The notes under the pieces: model-generated
Database searches by the model: none
Seen by the model: only the letters and a program-made list of their open reading frames with translations
What the model was told of the DNA's origin: nothing
In this document: positions 1-8,800 of the stretch, piece by piece
Position numbering within the stretch: position 1 is the stretch's first letter
How the letters are laid out: every line of letters begins with the position of its first letter
Source: a bacterium
GTDB taxonomy: Bacteria; NPL-UPA2; JAUVJM01
Length of the DNA stretch: 48,410 bases
Direction: 5' to 3'
Assembly: GCA_030606215.1 (NCBI GenBank)
Contig: JAUWGW010000010.1
Location: forward strand, 1-48,410
Translations under genes and position numbers: made by a program

Positions 1-247
1 TACAAGTAATCTGCCGTTTTCAAAGTGGGAAAATATATTCAAGGATCCTATGACTACTGCTGCAGCAATTGACCGTTTAGTTCATCATAGTGTTATTCTT
101 GAACTTAATCTTCCCAGTTACCGCATCGAACAAGCAAAAAAACACGTCGGTCAAAATAAAAAAAGGAAGGAGGGATAAATATATTTTTTCTCTTAAAAAC
201 GGGAAAAATAATTGTCGTTGGAGGGAAAAAATAGTTGACGTCAATCA
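1..247 (+). mobile_element. Right end of an IS21-family insertion sequence (partial)
   Basis: The window opens inside the helper gene istB of an IS21-like element, and the element ends shortly after its stop codon. The 3' boundary is inferred. The sequence ...GACGTCAATCA ends in CA at 247 (an alternative CA lies at 243), fitting the TG...CA termini of this family, and from about 248 the minus strand reads as the N-terminus of a GH20 enzyme. The first stop in that reading (245-247) would then be supplied by the element. The transposase istA and the left end lie outside the window, so the terminal repeats cannot be compared. Confidence 0.6.
2..178 (+). CDS. istB: IS21-family helper ATPase IstB, C-terminal part
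   Basis: This frame is open from the left edge to a TAA at 176-178 and encodes the last 58 residues of an IstB-like ATPase. The visible part starts TSNLPFSKW, continues with a KDPMTTAAAIDRLVHH block, and ends in a lysine-rich tail (KKRKEG). This is the typical C-terminal region of IstB in IS21-like elements. IstB is an AAA+ ATPase related to DnaC that helps the IstA transposase select its target. Walker A and B motifs would lie upstream, beyond the edge. The gene is truncated by the window, not visibly broken. The next gene, on the opposite strand, is cut off at the element's border. Confidence 0.85.
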   Translation, partial: TSNLPFSKWENIFKDPMTTAAAIDRLVHHSVILELNLPSYRIEQAKKHVGQNKKRKEG

Positions 248-487
248 TATAATGTAGATTTTTGTGCTTTCTTTAATTTCAAAATCATCTCCTGTGCTCC
301 ATGAAACACTTTGCGGTTTCGGTAGAAGTTCTGGTTCGTTTGCAGCAAATAAGATTGCAGAACACATACTTAATAAAATCAGACTCGAACCTATGATAAG
401 CTTTTTTGTTGTTTGTCGAAAAAATGACGCCGTCAGAATTGTGAAAAAAACACCTCTTCCCAGCCGAACATCTTTTGCCTTCTTCAT
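245..487 (-). pseudogene. GH20 beta-N-acetylhexosaminidase, 5' fragment cut by IS21 element
   Basis: The fragment has 80 codons. A hydrophobic export signal (LIIGSSLILLSMCSAILFAA, about residues 30-49) is followed by PELLPKPQSVSWSTGDDFEI and then STKIYI. The latter matches the start of the N-terminal domain found in front of the catalytic barrel of glycoside hydrolase family 20 (pattern PxPxxv...g.f.l...t.I). A good SD (GGGAGG) precedes the ATG at 485-487, so the start is credible. The reading stops within a few codons of the IS21 end, and the catalytic barrel (normally several hundred residues more) is missing here. The rest of the gene is expected on the far side of the element, outside the window. 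The domain call rests on about 30 residues. Confidence 0.6.
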
Positions 488-549
488 TTTCTTGTCCCTC
501 CCTTTCTGCCTTTTTAAAGGCTTGTTATTATTGATAATAGTGCAACAGC

Positions 550-578
550 ATTCTACATGTCATAAGTTTATACAGCAA
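550..578 (-). promoter_or_regulatory. Possible sigma-70 promoter of the GH20 gene
   Basis: On the minus strand a TTGCTG (-35-like, 573-578) and TAGAAT (-10-like, 550-555) are separated by 17 bp, about 60 bp upstream of the GH20 start. The -10 matches 5 of 6 consensus bases but the -35 only 3 of 6, so this is weak support. Confidence 0.3.
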
Positions 579-741
579 TTTTCGTGCCAACTTTCGGACA
601 CATTTTGCCCGCCCTGTTTTTTTGGTTTTGGTTGTGTTAGAGAACAGCTGGAGGAGAAAACTACTATATCTTATTGGGAGAGAGCCAAATCAACCCCCTT
701 TTTCTCGTTTAAGGTGCTTCATATAGTCAAAGCTAGAGTTT

Positions 742-1545
742 CTATTCTGGACCTTTTGACCTCCACCTAAAAGCTGATAAAAATAAACCTAATAACCCCC
801 CTCCCAGAAGTAATAACGCAGATGGTTCGGGAATCATCATAGCATTATAATTTGTCTCTATTTCAGTTGAACCCAAAGCCCGATTGTAAATCCTGACCTC
901 GTCCATCATACCATCGAAATACCAGCAATTGCAAGAACCAAACCTCCCTATACTTAACGAATAGTTTGCAGTTATTTCCCCAGAGTAGTTAGCTTCCAAA
1001 TTAATTCTTTCATCATTAACATATGCATATACCTTTGTTCCATCCCAAACTCCTACTACATGATACCACTGATTTGTGGATGAAATAGGATTATCTGCAG
1101 ACGAAATATTCACGCCACCTAAATTGGCATTGATTAGAACACGCAACTGTTGATTTTGCTGCATCAGAGCAAAAGTGCATTCACCCCCATTAGTTCTGGC
1201 AAGAATAGTTTTATCACCAGTTAATGAAGTAGGATATATCCATGCCTCAAGCGTAATAGCATCGAAATTATCTAAACTCGCATCACTCCCGCAACCAACA
1301 TAATCATTTGTGCCATCAAAGACTAATGCTTGCGAAGATCCAGGACCTGCAGTGCTACTTGTATATGTGGGACTGCCATATTCTGTGCCGTGATTGTAAT
1401 GAGGCCCTTCCCAGAAATCATCTGCATCCCCATCAAACTTCCACCAGGAAACCAGATCATCGGTTACCACTTGTGCATTCGCGTCAAATGTAAACAGCAG
1501 TATAGCAATAACGCCTACCATCATAGCCAATTCTTTCCTCATCAT
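742..1545 (-). CDS. Secreted LamG-domain protein with PEP-CTERM sorting signal
   Basis: A 267-residue exported protein. A signal peptide (MMRKELAMMVG..., predicted cut after DANA, about residue 25) is followed by one concanavalin A-like/LamG jelly-roll domain (about residues 30-235). Typical strand motifs are SWWKFDGDADD, FDGTNDYV, ITLEAWIYP, QWYHVVGVWDG and MDEVRIYNRALG. The C-terminus has the PEP-CTERM layout: IPEPSALLLL, a glycine/leucine membrane segment, then a basic RWRSK tail. Such proteins are sorted by an exosortase and are often surface or extracellular-matrix proteins; no exosortase gene is in the window. A longer reading could begin at 1605, but that start lies upstream of the predicted transcription start. 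The chosen ATG at 1543-1545 has AGGAGG about 8 bp upstream. The binding partner, probably a glycan, is unknown. Confidence 0.85.
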   Translation of the reverse strand: MMRKELAMMVGVIAILLFTFDANAQVVTDDLVSWWKFDGDADDFWEGPHYNHGTEYGSPTYTSSTAGPGSSQALVFDGTNDYVGCGSDASLDNFDAITLEAWIYPTSLTGDKTILARTNGGECTFALMQQNQQLRVLINANLGGVNISSADNPISSTNQWYHVVGVWDGTKVYAYVNDERINLEANYSGEITANYSLSIGRFGSCNCWYFDGMMDEVRIYNRALGSTEIETNYNAMMIPEPSALLLLGGGLLGLFLSAFRWRSKGPE

Positions 1546-1595
1546 TTTCCTATCCTCCTTTTTATTTTTCATCTTAGTTATCATCACCAGTTTGA

Positions 1596-1624
1596 ATTTT
1601 AACACACCCCCTAAAACTTGTCAA
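1596..1624 (-). promoter_or_regulatory. Strong sigma-70 promoter of the LamG/PEP-CTERM gene
   Basis: On the minus strand TTGACA (1619-1624) and TAAAAT (1596-1601) are separated by exactly 17 bp. Transcription should begin near 1589, leaving a leader of about 45 bases before the ATG at 1545. This decides the start of the downstream gene, because the alternative start at 1605 would not be transcribed. Confidence 0.8.
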
Positions 1625-1776
1625 GTATTTTTTTCAATAGCATTGCGCTATTATCAACGATGTCAGTTCAACTAACAGATGAATGAAAAGTCATGACGAC
1701 ACAATTCAATCACTTGACACGTATTTGCTTGACCGACTATTCCGAGCGTGTTAATATTTGCCTGTTCTGAGAGAGA

Positions 1777-1906
1777 GTAAATGCTCAGTGAAGCCCGTGT
1801 CATTCTGAACAGAGCGAAAAATCTACGGAGATGAGTTCCTTCACTTCGTTCAGGACCGCTTTGCTCCTCAGAATGACAGAGGAGACATAGTTCACCGACG
1901 TTTTAC
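1777..1906. repeat. MITE-like compound palindrome, copy 1
   Basis: The outer ends GTAAATGCTCAGTGAA (1777-1792) and TTCACCGACGTTTTAC (1891-1906) are imperfect inverted repeats (12 of 16). Inside lies a second inverted pair, GTCATTCTGA (1799-1808) and TCAGAATGAC (1868-1877). The interior holds short ...AGCGAAA... and ...TTCGTTC... arms. It has no coding capacity and lies between divergent genes. Related copies are at 4680-4803, 21935-22009, 41205-41368 and 41404-41493. Together with the LamG promoter this accounts for most of the gene-free stretch 1546-1918. Confidence 0.7.
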
Positions 1907-1918
1907 AGGGAAACATAA

Positions 1919-3142
1919 TTGAGATTTGAGTGGTTTATAAGTCTGCGATATTTTAAGAGGAGAGGGAATTTTTTTCTTTCTATGGTAACATTGATAGCTA
2001 TTCTTGGAGTAGCTGTTGGTGTGATGACTGTCCTGGTTGTTTTAGCAGTGATGAACGGGTTTGATAAGGAGCTTGAAGAGAAGATTACAGGAAATCTTTC
2101 ACCGCTCATTGTTGAGAAATATGGGGGGATTGAAAACTACAATGAGCTTATCCCGCAAATTGAGAAAATTGAGCGAGTTGAAAGCGCAACTCCATTTATC
2201 CAGGGGCAGGCACTTCTCCAGTATGGAGAACAAATCTCGGGAACTTCCATAATAGGGGTGGATGTCAGTAGATACACTATCAAAGGAATTAAATATGGGA
2301 GGAATGACTTAGGGGAAAAAGTCAGAATAGAGAGAGGGAAAAGAGTTGAAGTAAATGGCATCGTACTCGGCAGGGAACTTGCGCGCAGAGTTGGAGTTAC
2401 GGTAGGCGCAAGGGTAAAATGTATATCAGGAGCTTTCTCAAAAAATTCTGGAGGTTTATCCCCATCTCTGGTAGAATACGAGGTCAGAGGGATATTTGTA
2501 TCCGGGATGTATGAGATAGATAATTCCTTAGGATACATTTCTTTAAGTTCAGCTCAGGAGTTGTTTAAGACAGGTAATTCAGTTAACGGAATAGAAGTAA
2601 AACCGGATAATATCTATATTGCAGGGGAACTGGCAAGAAAGATTGAAAGGGTTCTGGGTCCATCTTTCATTGCTACAAGCTGGATGGAAAGACACAGGAA
2701 TCTTTTTTCAGCATTGCGCCTTGAGAAAACGACAATGTTTGTGATTCTTACTATGATAGTACTTGTAGCGGCTTTTAACATTACAAGTATTCTCATTATG
2801 GTTGTTATGGGAAAAACTAAGGATATAGGAATACTTAAATCAATCGGGGTAAGTAGTTACGGAATAATGGGCATTTTTATCCTTGAGGGAATCCTTATCG
2901 GTTTATCCGGCATTTTGCTCGGAGCCGGAGGAGGTTTTCTTCTATGCAGTTTGCTTCAGAAATATCCCATTATCCAGCTGCCGCAGGAAATATATTTCCT
3001 GAACAGGTTACCGGTTGAAATGAGCGCAGGAGATTTTGTTTCTATAAGTGCTTTTGCTTTCCTGATGAGCCTGCTTGCTACATTATATCCGGCATGGAGA
3101 GCCGCACACCTGCATCCTGTAGAGGCATTGCGATATGAGTGA
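1919..3142 (+). CDS. lolC: Lipoprotein-releasing ABC transporter permease (LolC/LolE family)
   Basis: A 407-residue inner-membrane protein of the LolC/E family, which extracts mature lipoproteins from the inner membrane and hands them to LolA. The layout is typical: an SLRYFKRR N-terminus, one membrane segment (about 20-45), a large periplasmic MacB-like domain (about 46-265), then three membrane helices of an FtsX domain (about 275-400). It ends in the family signature PAWRAAHLHPVEALRYE. The start is a TTG at 1919 with AGGG about 8 bp upstream; no ATG sits at a suitable place. It overlaps lolD by 8 bp. Only one permease gene is present, so the complex may be a homodimer (LolF-like) or use a partner encoded elsewhere. 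Confidence 0.9.
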   Translation: MRFEWFISLRYFKRRGNFFLSMVTLIAILGVAVGVMTVLVVLAVMNGFDKELEEKITGNLSPLIVEKYGGIENYNELIPQIEKIERVESATPFIQGQALLQYGEQISGTSIIGVDVSRYTIKGIKYGRNDLGEKVRIERGKRVEVNGIVLGRELARRVGVTVGARVKCISGAFSKNSGGLSPSLVEYEVRGIFVSGMYEIDNSLGYISLSSAQELFKTGNSVNGIEVKPDNIYIAGELARKIERVLGPSFIATSWMERHRNLFSALRLEKTTMFVILTMIVLVAAFNITSILIMVVMGKTKDIGILKSIGVSSYGIMGIFILEGILIGLSGILLGAGGGFLLCSLLQKYPIIQLPQEIYFLNRLPVEMSAGDFVSISAFAFLMSLLATLYPAWRAAHLHPVEALRYE

Positions 3143-3806
3143 GTTGTTGGCTGCAGAAAATCTGAAGAGGAGCTTCAAAAACGGACTGAGGGAGCTGCAA
3201 GTTCTAAAAGGGATAAATCTTAAAGTTGAGAGAGGGGAACTAATTGCAATCACAGGTCCTTCAGGAGCAGGGAAGAGCACTCTGCTTCATCTGCTTGGGG
3301 GATTGGACACGCCAACAGGTGGAAAGATTTATTTGAATGGGACTGATATCTACAAACTGTCTGATGGCAAACTGGCAAATCTCAGGAATCAGCGGGTTGG
3401 TTTTGTCTTCCAGTTTTTTTATCTCCTCCCTGAATTTTCTGTCCTTGAAAATGTCTCGTTACCTGCTATGATATCAGGCAGGACGGATAAAGAAAAGGCA
3501 TCACAACTTCTTAAAAGAGTTGGGTTGAGTGAGCGTATTAGTCACCGTCCAGACCAGATCTCAGCAGGGGAGATGCAGAGAGCGGCAATTGCAAGAGCTT
3601 TAGTAAATAATCCAGAGATAGTTTTTGCTGATGAACCAACGGGAAATCTTGACAGGGATAATAGTATCTCTATAATGAATCTCATCAGGGAACTGAATGA
3701 GGAAGAGCAGCAGACTTTTATTATTGCAACACATGATGATAGGCTTGCCAAAATGGCAAGAAGAGTTTTATACATAGTTAACGGAAGATTGGGAGGAAGG
3801 AAATAA
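3135..3806 (+). CDS. lolD: Lipoprotein-releasing ABC transporter ATPase LolD
   Basis: A 223-residue ATPase subunit that powers the LolC/E-type permease encoded just upstream. Visible motifs are Walker A GPSGAGKS (41-48), Q-loop Q93, ABC signature SAGEMQR (143-149), Walker B EIVFADE with E167, and the H-loop H200 in IATHD. The signature reads SAGEM instead of the common SGGER, a mild variation. The ATG (3135) lies inside the end of lolC with an 8-bp overlap, indicating translational coupling. The general family (LolD/MacB/FtsE) is certain, and the LolD assignment rests on the neighbouring permease. Confidence 0.9.
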   Translation: MSELLAAENLKRSFKNGLRELQVLKGINLKVERGELIAITGPSGAGKSTLLHLLGGLDTPTGGKIYLNGTDIYKLSDGKLANLRNQRVGFVFQFFYLLPEFSVLENVSLPAMISGRTDKEKASQLLKRVGLSERISHRPDQISAGEMQRAAIARALVNNPEIVFADEPTGNLDRDNSISIMNLIRELNEEEQQTFIIATHDDRLAKMARRVLYIVNGRLGGRK

Positions 3807-4675
3807 TGGAACAAAAAATATATCTTAACGGGAAATTTGCAACTCGCAGTGAAGCAAAACTCTCAGTATTTGACCACGGACTTCTATATGGCGATGGCGT
3901 TTTTGAGGGGATTCGGGCATATGGAGGGAAAGTTTTTAAATTGAGCGAGCATGTTGACAGATTGTATATGTCCGCAAAAGCAATAATGCTTGAGATTCCA
4001 ATTGAGAAGAGTAAAATGTCGGAAATAATTCTTGCTGCTCTCAGGGAAAATAATCTGAAAGATGGTTATGTAAGAGTTGTGATAACGAGGGGTGAAGGTG
4101 ATCTGGGGCTTGACCCGAGAAAATGTTCTCACCCATCTATTGTCGTGATAGCAGATAAAATCCAGTTGTATGCGGATGAATTGTATAAAAATGGAATAGA
4201 AATTGTAACGGTTGCCACTCACAGAAACTCACCCAGCACACTTGACCCCCGTATAAAATCACTTAACTACCTCAACAATATAATGGCAAAGATTGAGGCG
4301 GCAAATGCCGGTATGACAGAAGCACTTATGCTAACGGGCGATGGGTATGTTGCTGAGTGCAGCGGCGATAACATCTTTATTGTTGTGAAAAACATTCTTG
4401 TTACCCCGCCTGCATCGGCAGGAGCCCTTGATGGAATAACACGAAATGTAGTGATGGAAATTGCCAGTGGAGTTTATGAAGCTTGCGAGAAACTTTTCAC
4501 TCCCTACGATTTATACAATGCGGAGGAATGTTTTCTGACCGGAACTGCCGCCGAGATAATCCCTGTTGTAAAGGTGGATGGTAGAACAATTGGTAATGGG
4601 AAACCCGGCTCTGTTACCTCATTCCTCATAAAAAAGTTCAGAGAGCTGACAAGAACGGATGGAACATCCATTTAA
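3806..4675 (+). CDS. ilvE: Branched-chain amino acid aminotransferase
   Basis: A 289-residue class IV (D-amino-acid-aminotransferase fold) PLP enzyme. It performs the last step of leucine, isoleucine and valine synthesis, transferring an amino group from glutamate to the branched-chain 2-oxo acids. Diagnostic blocks are FDHGLLYGDGVFEGIRAYGG near the N-terminus, the PLP-binding Lys151 in RIKSLNYLNN, and ECSGDNIFIV followed by the phosphate-binding ITRNVV and LTGTAAEI regions. The length is normal for IlvE. Its ATG shares one base with the lolD stop and follows a GGGAGGAAGG SD, so it is coupled to lolCD although unrelated in function. The other branched-chain genes are 32 kb away at 35835-41156. 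A 4-amino-4-deoxychorismate lyase or D-amino acid transaminase is less likely. Confidence 0.9.
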   Translation: MEQKIYLNGKFATRSEAKLSVFDHGLLYGDGVFEGIRAYGGKVFKLSEHVDRLYMSAKAIMLEIPIEKSKMSEIILAALRENNLKDGYVRVVITRGEGDLGLDPRKCSHPSIVVIADKIQLYADELYKNGIEIVTVATHRNSPSTLDPRIKSLNYLNNIMAKIEAANAGMTEALMLTGDGYVAECSGDNIFIVVKNILVTPPASAGALDGITRNVVMEIASGVYEACEKLFTPYDLYNAEECFLTGTAAEIIPVVKVDGRTIGNGKPGSVTSFLIKKFRELTRTDGTSI

Positions 4676-4679
4676 GATA

Positions 4680-4803
4680 GTGAGAAAATGGATTCCCGCT
4701 TTTGCGGGAATGACAGTGGTTCTGAACAAAGTGAAGGAACCCAAGATTCTTCCCCCGTACTTAATACGGGGTCAGAATGACATGACGTTCACTGAACATT
4801 TGC
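4680..4803. repeat. MITE-like compound palindrome, copy 2
   Basis: This fills the gap between ilvE and mcsA. It contains a perfect 8-bp hairpin (ATTCCCGC 4692-4699 / GCGGGAAT 4704-4711), a second 7-bp hairpin (CCCCGTA 4753-4759 / TACGGGG 4765-4771), the GTCAGAATGAC end (4771-4781) and an outer end TTCACTGAACATTTGC (4788-4803) matching the right ends of copies 1 and 4. The left outer end is not clear. The hairpins could also act as a transcription terminator after ilvE, though no T-run follows them. Confidence 0.6.
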
Positions 4804-4824
4804 GGGAGTTGAGAATTAACTAAA

Positions 4825-5304
4825 ATGTTGTGTCAGGTTTGTAATAAAAACGAGGCTACGGTTCATTACACAGAGCTTTCTAACAACAAGGTGAGTGAGA
4901 TACATCTATGCGAGAAATGTGCCTTAGAGAAAGGAATTTCTGTCAAACCAGATTTCCTTCTTGCTGATTTATTAGCAGGGCTTGTAGGACTGGAGAAAAC
5001 CACAACTTTAAAAAAGGAAGAGAAGTGCAGTAACTGCGGGCTTACATATAGTGATTTCAAGGCTACGGGGCGTCTTGGCTGCGCGGAATGTTACCAGACT
5101 TTCAAAAGCAGTCTGACAGCACTTCTAAAAAAAATACAAGGGAGCTTGACTCATGCAGGTAAAACCCCGCTTATTGGCGGTAAGGAAGTTGACGGAGCAA
5201 AGATTTTGAAGAAACTTCGCGCCAAACTTCAGAAACTTGTTGAGAAAGAAGAATTTGAAGAAGCCGCTCGCCTGCGAGATGAAATCAGGAAGCTCGAGAA
5301 ATGA
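4825..5304 (+). CDS. mcsA: McsA, activator of protein arginine kinase
   Basis: A 159-residue zinc-binding adaptor. It has two pairs of CxxC motifs (CQVC at 3-6 with CEKC at about 29-32, and CSNC with CAEC near 73-93). It ends in a UVR (UvrB/UvrC) motif formed by ...[25 protein letters not shown]. In Bacillus and Staphylococcus McsA binds and activates the arginine kinase McsB and links it to ClpC. The gene overlaps mcsB by ATGA, the classical order. No ctsR repressor gene precedes it, unlike the Firmicutes operon; a palindromic repeat lies there instead. Confidence 0.93.
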   Translation: MLCQVCNKNEATVHYTELSNNKVSEIHLCEKCALEKGISVKPDFLLADLLAGLVGLEKTTTLKKEEKCSNCGLTYSDFKATGRLGCAECYQTFKSSLTALLKKIQGSLTHAGKTPLIGGKEVDGAKILKKLRAKLQKLVEKEEFEEAARLRDEIRKLEK

Positions 5305-6347
5305 AACTGAATGACCTTTTGAAAGAAAACAGCCAATGGTTAAGAGGTACAGGTGCTAACGCTGATATTGTCATAAGCTCGCGCGTGCGACTTGCGAGGA
5401 ATCTCGCTGATGTTCCTTTTCCGCACAAAGCAGATCCGAAACAGAGGGAAAAGGTCGTTACAACTGTCCTCAGGGGAATTGAGAACTGTGAATTGCTCAA
5501 AAACTCACTTGTCCTGAACCTGCAAGAGCTAAAGCTTCTGGACAGGCACTTCTTGATGGAAAGACATCTTATAAGTATGGAACTTGTGGAATCCAGGAAA
5601 AGCGGAGCTGTAGTTATAAGTGAGAAAGAAATTATAAGTATAATGATAAACGAAGAAGACCATCTCCGTCTTCAGGCAATACAATCGGGGCTGCAATTGA
5701 TGGATACCTGGCGGTTGATTGACCAGGCAGATACTGCTCTCGGGAAAAGAATAAAATTTGCTTATTCACGGGATTGGGGATATCTTACATCTTGCCCCAC
5801 AAACACCGGCACCGGCATGAGAGCTTCCTTGATGCTGCATCTGCCATGTCTTGTGGTTTCAAAACAAATAGGTAAAGTCCTGCAGGCAATAGCGAAATTA
5901 GGACTTGCGGCACGCGGGCTGTATGGAGAAGGAACTGAGCCATCCGGCAACTTTTTCCAGATTTCAAATCAGATAACACTCGGAAGTTCAGAGGAAGATA
6001 TGATTGATAATATTGAGCGAGTTGGCAAACAGGTTGTTGCGCACGAGGAAAATGCGCGGAAATTTCTTCTCGCCAGAAACCGAAAGCAACTTGAAGATAA
6101 GATATTTCGTGCATATGGAATTCTCCAGAAAGCGCAAATCATAAGCTCTGCTGAAACACTTAATTTGCTTTCAAGCTTGAGGCTTGGTATTGACTTAGGA
6201 CTTGTCCAAGATGTAAATCATAATGTGGTTAATGAACTCTTCATGCTTACTCAGCCGGCACATCTACAAAAAATAGAAGGGGTGGAGCTTTCACCTGAAG
6301 AGCGCGATGTAAAAAGAGGAGATCTTATACGGAGGTTCTTAAAATGA
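5301..6347 (+). CDS. mcsB: Protein arginine kinase McsB
   Basis: A 348-residue phosphagen-kinase-fold enzyme that phosphorylates arginines on proteins and marks them for ClpCP. Visible signatures are [12 protein letters not shown] (24-35, nucleotide-binding arginines), the acidic pair E118/E119 in INEED, and the catalytic block [13 protein letters not shown] with C165. The C-terminus carries RDVKRG (335-340), close to the RDxxRA phospho-arginine-binding motif that mediates allosteric activation in Bacillus McsB, with Gly in place of the last Ala. It overlaps mcsA and clpC by 4 bp each, so all three are translationally coupled. Confidence 0.93.
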   Translation: MKLNDLLKENSQWLRGTGANADIVISSRVRLARNLADVPFPHKADPKQREKVVTTVLRGIENCELLKNSLVLNLQELKLLDRHFLMERHLISMELVESRKSGAVVISEKEIISIMINEEDHLRLQAIQSGLQLMDTWRLIDQADTALGKRIKFAYSRDWGYLTSCPTNTGTGMRASLMLHLPCLVVSKQIGKVLQAIAKLGLAARGLYGEGTEPSGNFFQISNQITLGSSEEDMIDNIERVGKQVVAHEENARKFLLARNRKQLEDKIFRAYGILQKAQIISSAETLNLLSSLRLGIDLGLVQDVNHNVVNELFMLTQPAHLQKIEGVELSPEERDVKRGDLIRRFLK

Positions 6348-8800
6348 ACATGTTCAATAGATTCACGGAAAGGGCAAAAAAGGTAATAATTCTCGCGAGG
6401 CAGGAAGCAGGACGACTGAATCACGATTATATAGGGACAGAACATCTGCTCCTTGGACTGGTTAAAGTCGGAGGGGGAGTAGCCGCTGAAGTCCTTGAGA
6501 GTCTTGGTCTCAGTCTTCAAAAAATACGCCTTGAAGTTGAAAAAATGGTTCAACCCGGTCCTTCAACCTTATCAATCGGAGAGATTCCTTTCACTCCACG
6601 GGCAAAGAAAGTTCTTGATTTAGCAGTTGAAGAAGCAAGAGCAATAGGGCATAACTATATTGGAACTGAGCACATACTTCTTGGACTCGTAAAAGAAGGC
6701 GAAGGAGTTGCCTCACAGGTTCTTGAGAATCTTGGGATAAATCTTGACAGTCTCAGGGGAAAAGTCCTGGAACTTCTCGGCGCACAAGACATGCCCGGAG
6801 CAGTTAGCGGGGAAGCGCGAAAGACAAAAACTCCTGCGCTTGATGCTTTTGGGAGGGATTTGACTCAGCTTGCTCGTGAAGGGAAACTCGACCCTGTAAT
6901 CGGACGCGAAGCTGAGATTGAAAGAGTAACCGAAATTCTTGCACGGAGGACGAAAAATAATCCTGTTCTCCTTGGCGAAGCAGGTGTTGGCAAAACAGCA
7001 ATAGTAGAGGGGCTTGCGCAGAAAATCGTTGCAGGAAATGTGCCGGAAATACTTCGCAATAAACGCGTCATCACACTTGACCTTGCGCTGATGGTAGCGG
7101 GCACAAAGTACCGTGGACAGTTTGAGGAAAGAATTAAAGCAGTGATGAATGAAATTCGCCGTTCTGAAGACGTGATGATCTTTATTGATGAACTTCACAC
7201 TCTTGTAGGAGCGGGAGCGGCAGAAGGAGCAATTGATGCCTCTAACATGTTGAAACCTGCTCTTTCCCACGGTGAGTTACAGTGCATTGGCGCAACAACA
7301 CTTGATGAATATCGTAAGCATATTGAAAAAGACGCCGCTCTTGAGAGAAGATTCCAGACTATCATGGTAGAACCGCCAACCGTTGAGGAAACCATTGAAA
7401 TCCTGAAAGGATTGCGCGACAAATACGAAGCTCACCACAGAGCAACGATAACTGATTCTGCTATCGCAGCCGCAGTCCATCTCTCAGACCGCTATGTCAC
7501 AGGCCGGTTTCTTCCTGATAAAGCAATAGATGTCATTGATGAAGCAGGTGCTAAAGCGCGGCTTGCAGTTACAGTTACCCCGCCTAATTTAAAGAAAATA
7601 GAAAAGGAAATAGAAGAACTTGCGAAAGAGAAATCTGCCGCAATTAAATCTCAGGAATTTGAGAAAGCTGCAAAACTGCGGGATGAACTAAAAAAACGCC
7701 AGAGCGAGCTTGTAAACATCAGGAAGGAATGGAAGGAATCCCGAAAGGAGAAACCCACGGTTGTGACAGAGGAAACAGTTGCCCAGATTGTATCACGCTC
7801 GACGGGAGTTCCACTGACGAAAATTGAAGAGAAGGAGACGGAAAAATTACTCAGGATGGAGGATGAACTGCATGAGCGTGTCATAGGCCAGGATGAAGCT
7901 CTCGCCGCACTGACAAGAGCAGTGAGAAGGTCAAGAGCAGGTCTTAAAGACCCGAGACGCCCGGTGGGGTCATTTATCTTTCTCGGTCCGACAGGGGTTG
8001 GGAAAACTGAACTTGCCCGTACGCTGGCGGAATTTCTTTTCGGAGATGAAGATGCAATGATAAGAATTGATATGTCAGAGTTTATGGAGAGGTTTGCAGT
8101 CTCCAGACTTGTCGGGGCTCCTCCCGGGTATGTAGGTTATGAAGAAGGAGGTCAGCTCACAGAGAAGGTCAGGCGCAGACCATATTCCGTTGTCCTCCTG
8201 GATGAAATAGAAAAGGCGCACACGGACGTATTCAACATTCTTCTGCAGGTGCTGGAAGATGGGAGGCTCACTGATAGTCTTAACCGCACAGTTGATTTCA
8301 AAAATACTGTGCTCATTATGACTTCCAATGTCGGCACTTCAGAAATTAAAAAATCCACGCTCGGATTTGCAACTACTGATGAAACTGCCACTTATGAAAA
8401 AATGAAGGATAAATTGTTGAGCTTGTTGAAGGAAAAATTTCCACCTGAGTTCCTCAACAGAATTGATGAAGTAGTAGTATTTCGTTCACTCACAAGAAAG
8501 GAGCTCAGAGAGATAATTGAGCTTATGCTGAGAGATATAAGAGAGCGTCTAAAAGAAAAGAAGATAGAGTTGGAAATACCAGCTCAAGCAAAGGAGTTTC
8601 TGATTGATAAAGGTTATGACCCTACGTATGGTGCAAGACCGTTGAGAAGAGCTATACAGCGCTATATTGAGGACCCGCTTGCGGAGGACTTGCTCAGAGG
8701 GAAATTTAAAGATAACGAGAAAATCCAGGCAATTCTGAAAGAAGGTAAGCTCACCTTTGTTACCAAAAGTGCAAAAAAGAATAAAAAAGATAAAGATTAG
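6344..8800 (+). CDS. clpC: ClpC-type AAA+ unfoldase
   Basis: An 818-residue ATP-dependent unfoldase that feeds substrates to ClpP. Domain order: two Clp-N repeats (about 5-145, each with a GTEHLLLGL-type motif), AAA module 1 (Walker A GEAGVGKT at 211-218), a UVR motif in the middle domain ([15 protein letters not shown]), AAA module 2 (Walker [10 protein letters not shown]), and a C-terminal D2-small domain ending in a lysine-rich tail. The middle UVR motif marks it as ClpC rather than ClpA or ClpB. Translation could begin at 6344 or at the second ATG (6350), where [12 protein letters not shown] matches the family start. It overlaps mcsB by ATGA, and its 3' end overlaps bamA by 44 bp. No clpP is in the window. 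Confidence 0.95.
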   Translation: MNMFNRFTERAKKVIILARQEAGRLNHDYIGTEHLLLGLVKVGGGVAAEVLESLGLSLQKIRLEVEKMVQPGPSTLSIGEIPFTPRAKKVLDLAVEEARAIGHNYIGTEHILLGLVKEGEGVASQVLENLGINLDSLRGKVLELLGAQDMPGAVSGEARKTKTPALDAFGRDLTQLAREGKLDPVIGREAEIERVTEILARRTKNNPVLLGEAGVGKTAIVEGLAQKIVAGNVPEILRNKRVITLDLALMVAGTKYRGQFEERIKAVMNEIRRSEDVMIFIDELHTLVGAGAAEGAIDASNMLKPALSHGELQCIGATTLDEYRKHIEKDAALERRFQTIMVEPPTVEETIEILKGLRDKYEAHHRATITDSAIAAAVHLSDRYVTGRFLPDKAIDVIDEAGAKARLAVTVTPPNLKKIEKEIEELAKEKSAAIKSQEFEKAAKLRDELKKRQSELVNIRKEWKESRKEKPTVVTEETVAQIVSRSTGVPLTKIEEKETEKLLRMEDELHERVIGQDEALAALTRAVRRSRAGLKDPRRPVGSFIFLGPTGVGKTELARTLAEFLFGDEDAMIRIDMSEFMERFAVSRLVGAPPGYVGYEEGGQLTEKVRRRPYSVVLLDEIEKAHTDVFNILLQVLEDGRLTDSLNRTVDFKNTVLIMTSNVGTSEIKKSTLGFATTDETATYEKMKDKLLSLLKEKFPPEFLNRIDEVVVFRSLTRKELREIIELMLRDIRERLKEKKIELEIPAQAKEFLIDKGYDPTYGARPLRRAIQRYIEDPLAEDLLRGKFKDNEKIQAILKEGKLTFVTKSAKKNKKDKD

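Noticed and set aside
264-770. Plus-strand frame of 168 codons opposite the GH20 fragment
   Set aside because: No SD or family resemblance; it covers the antisense of the GH20 5' end, its promoter region and the end of the LamG gene.
1546-1605. Upstream extension of the LamG/PEP-CTERM gene to 1605
   Set aside because: The extension reaches upstream of the predicted transcription start (near 1589) and lacks an SD; the ATG at 1545 follows AGGAGG.
1777-1906. CRISPR array
   Set aside because: The repeats are dispersed palindromes of different lengths without regular spacers; no array or cas gene is present in the window.
4680-4803. T-box or other riboswitch upstream of mcsA
   Set aside because: The hairpins belong to the dispersed repeat family found at four other sites and show no conserved riboswitch core.
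6713-7270. 185-codon minus-strand frame inside clpC
   Set aside because: Antisense shadow of a strongly conserved gene, with no recognisable protein features.
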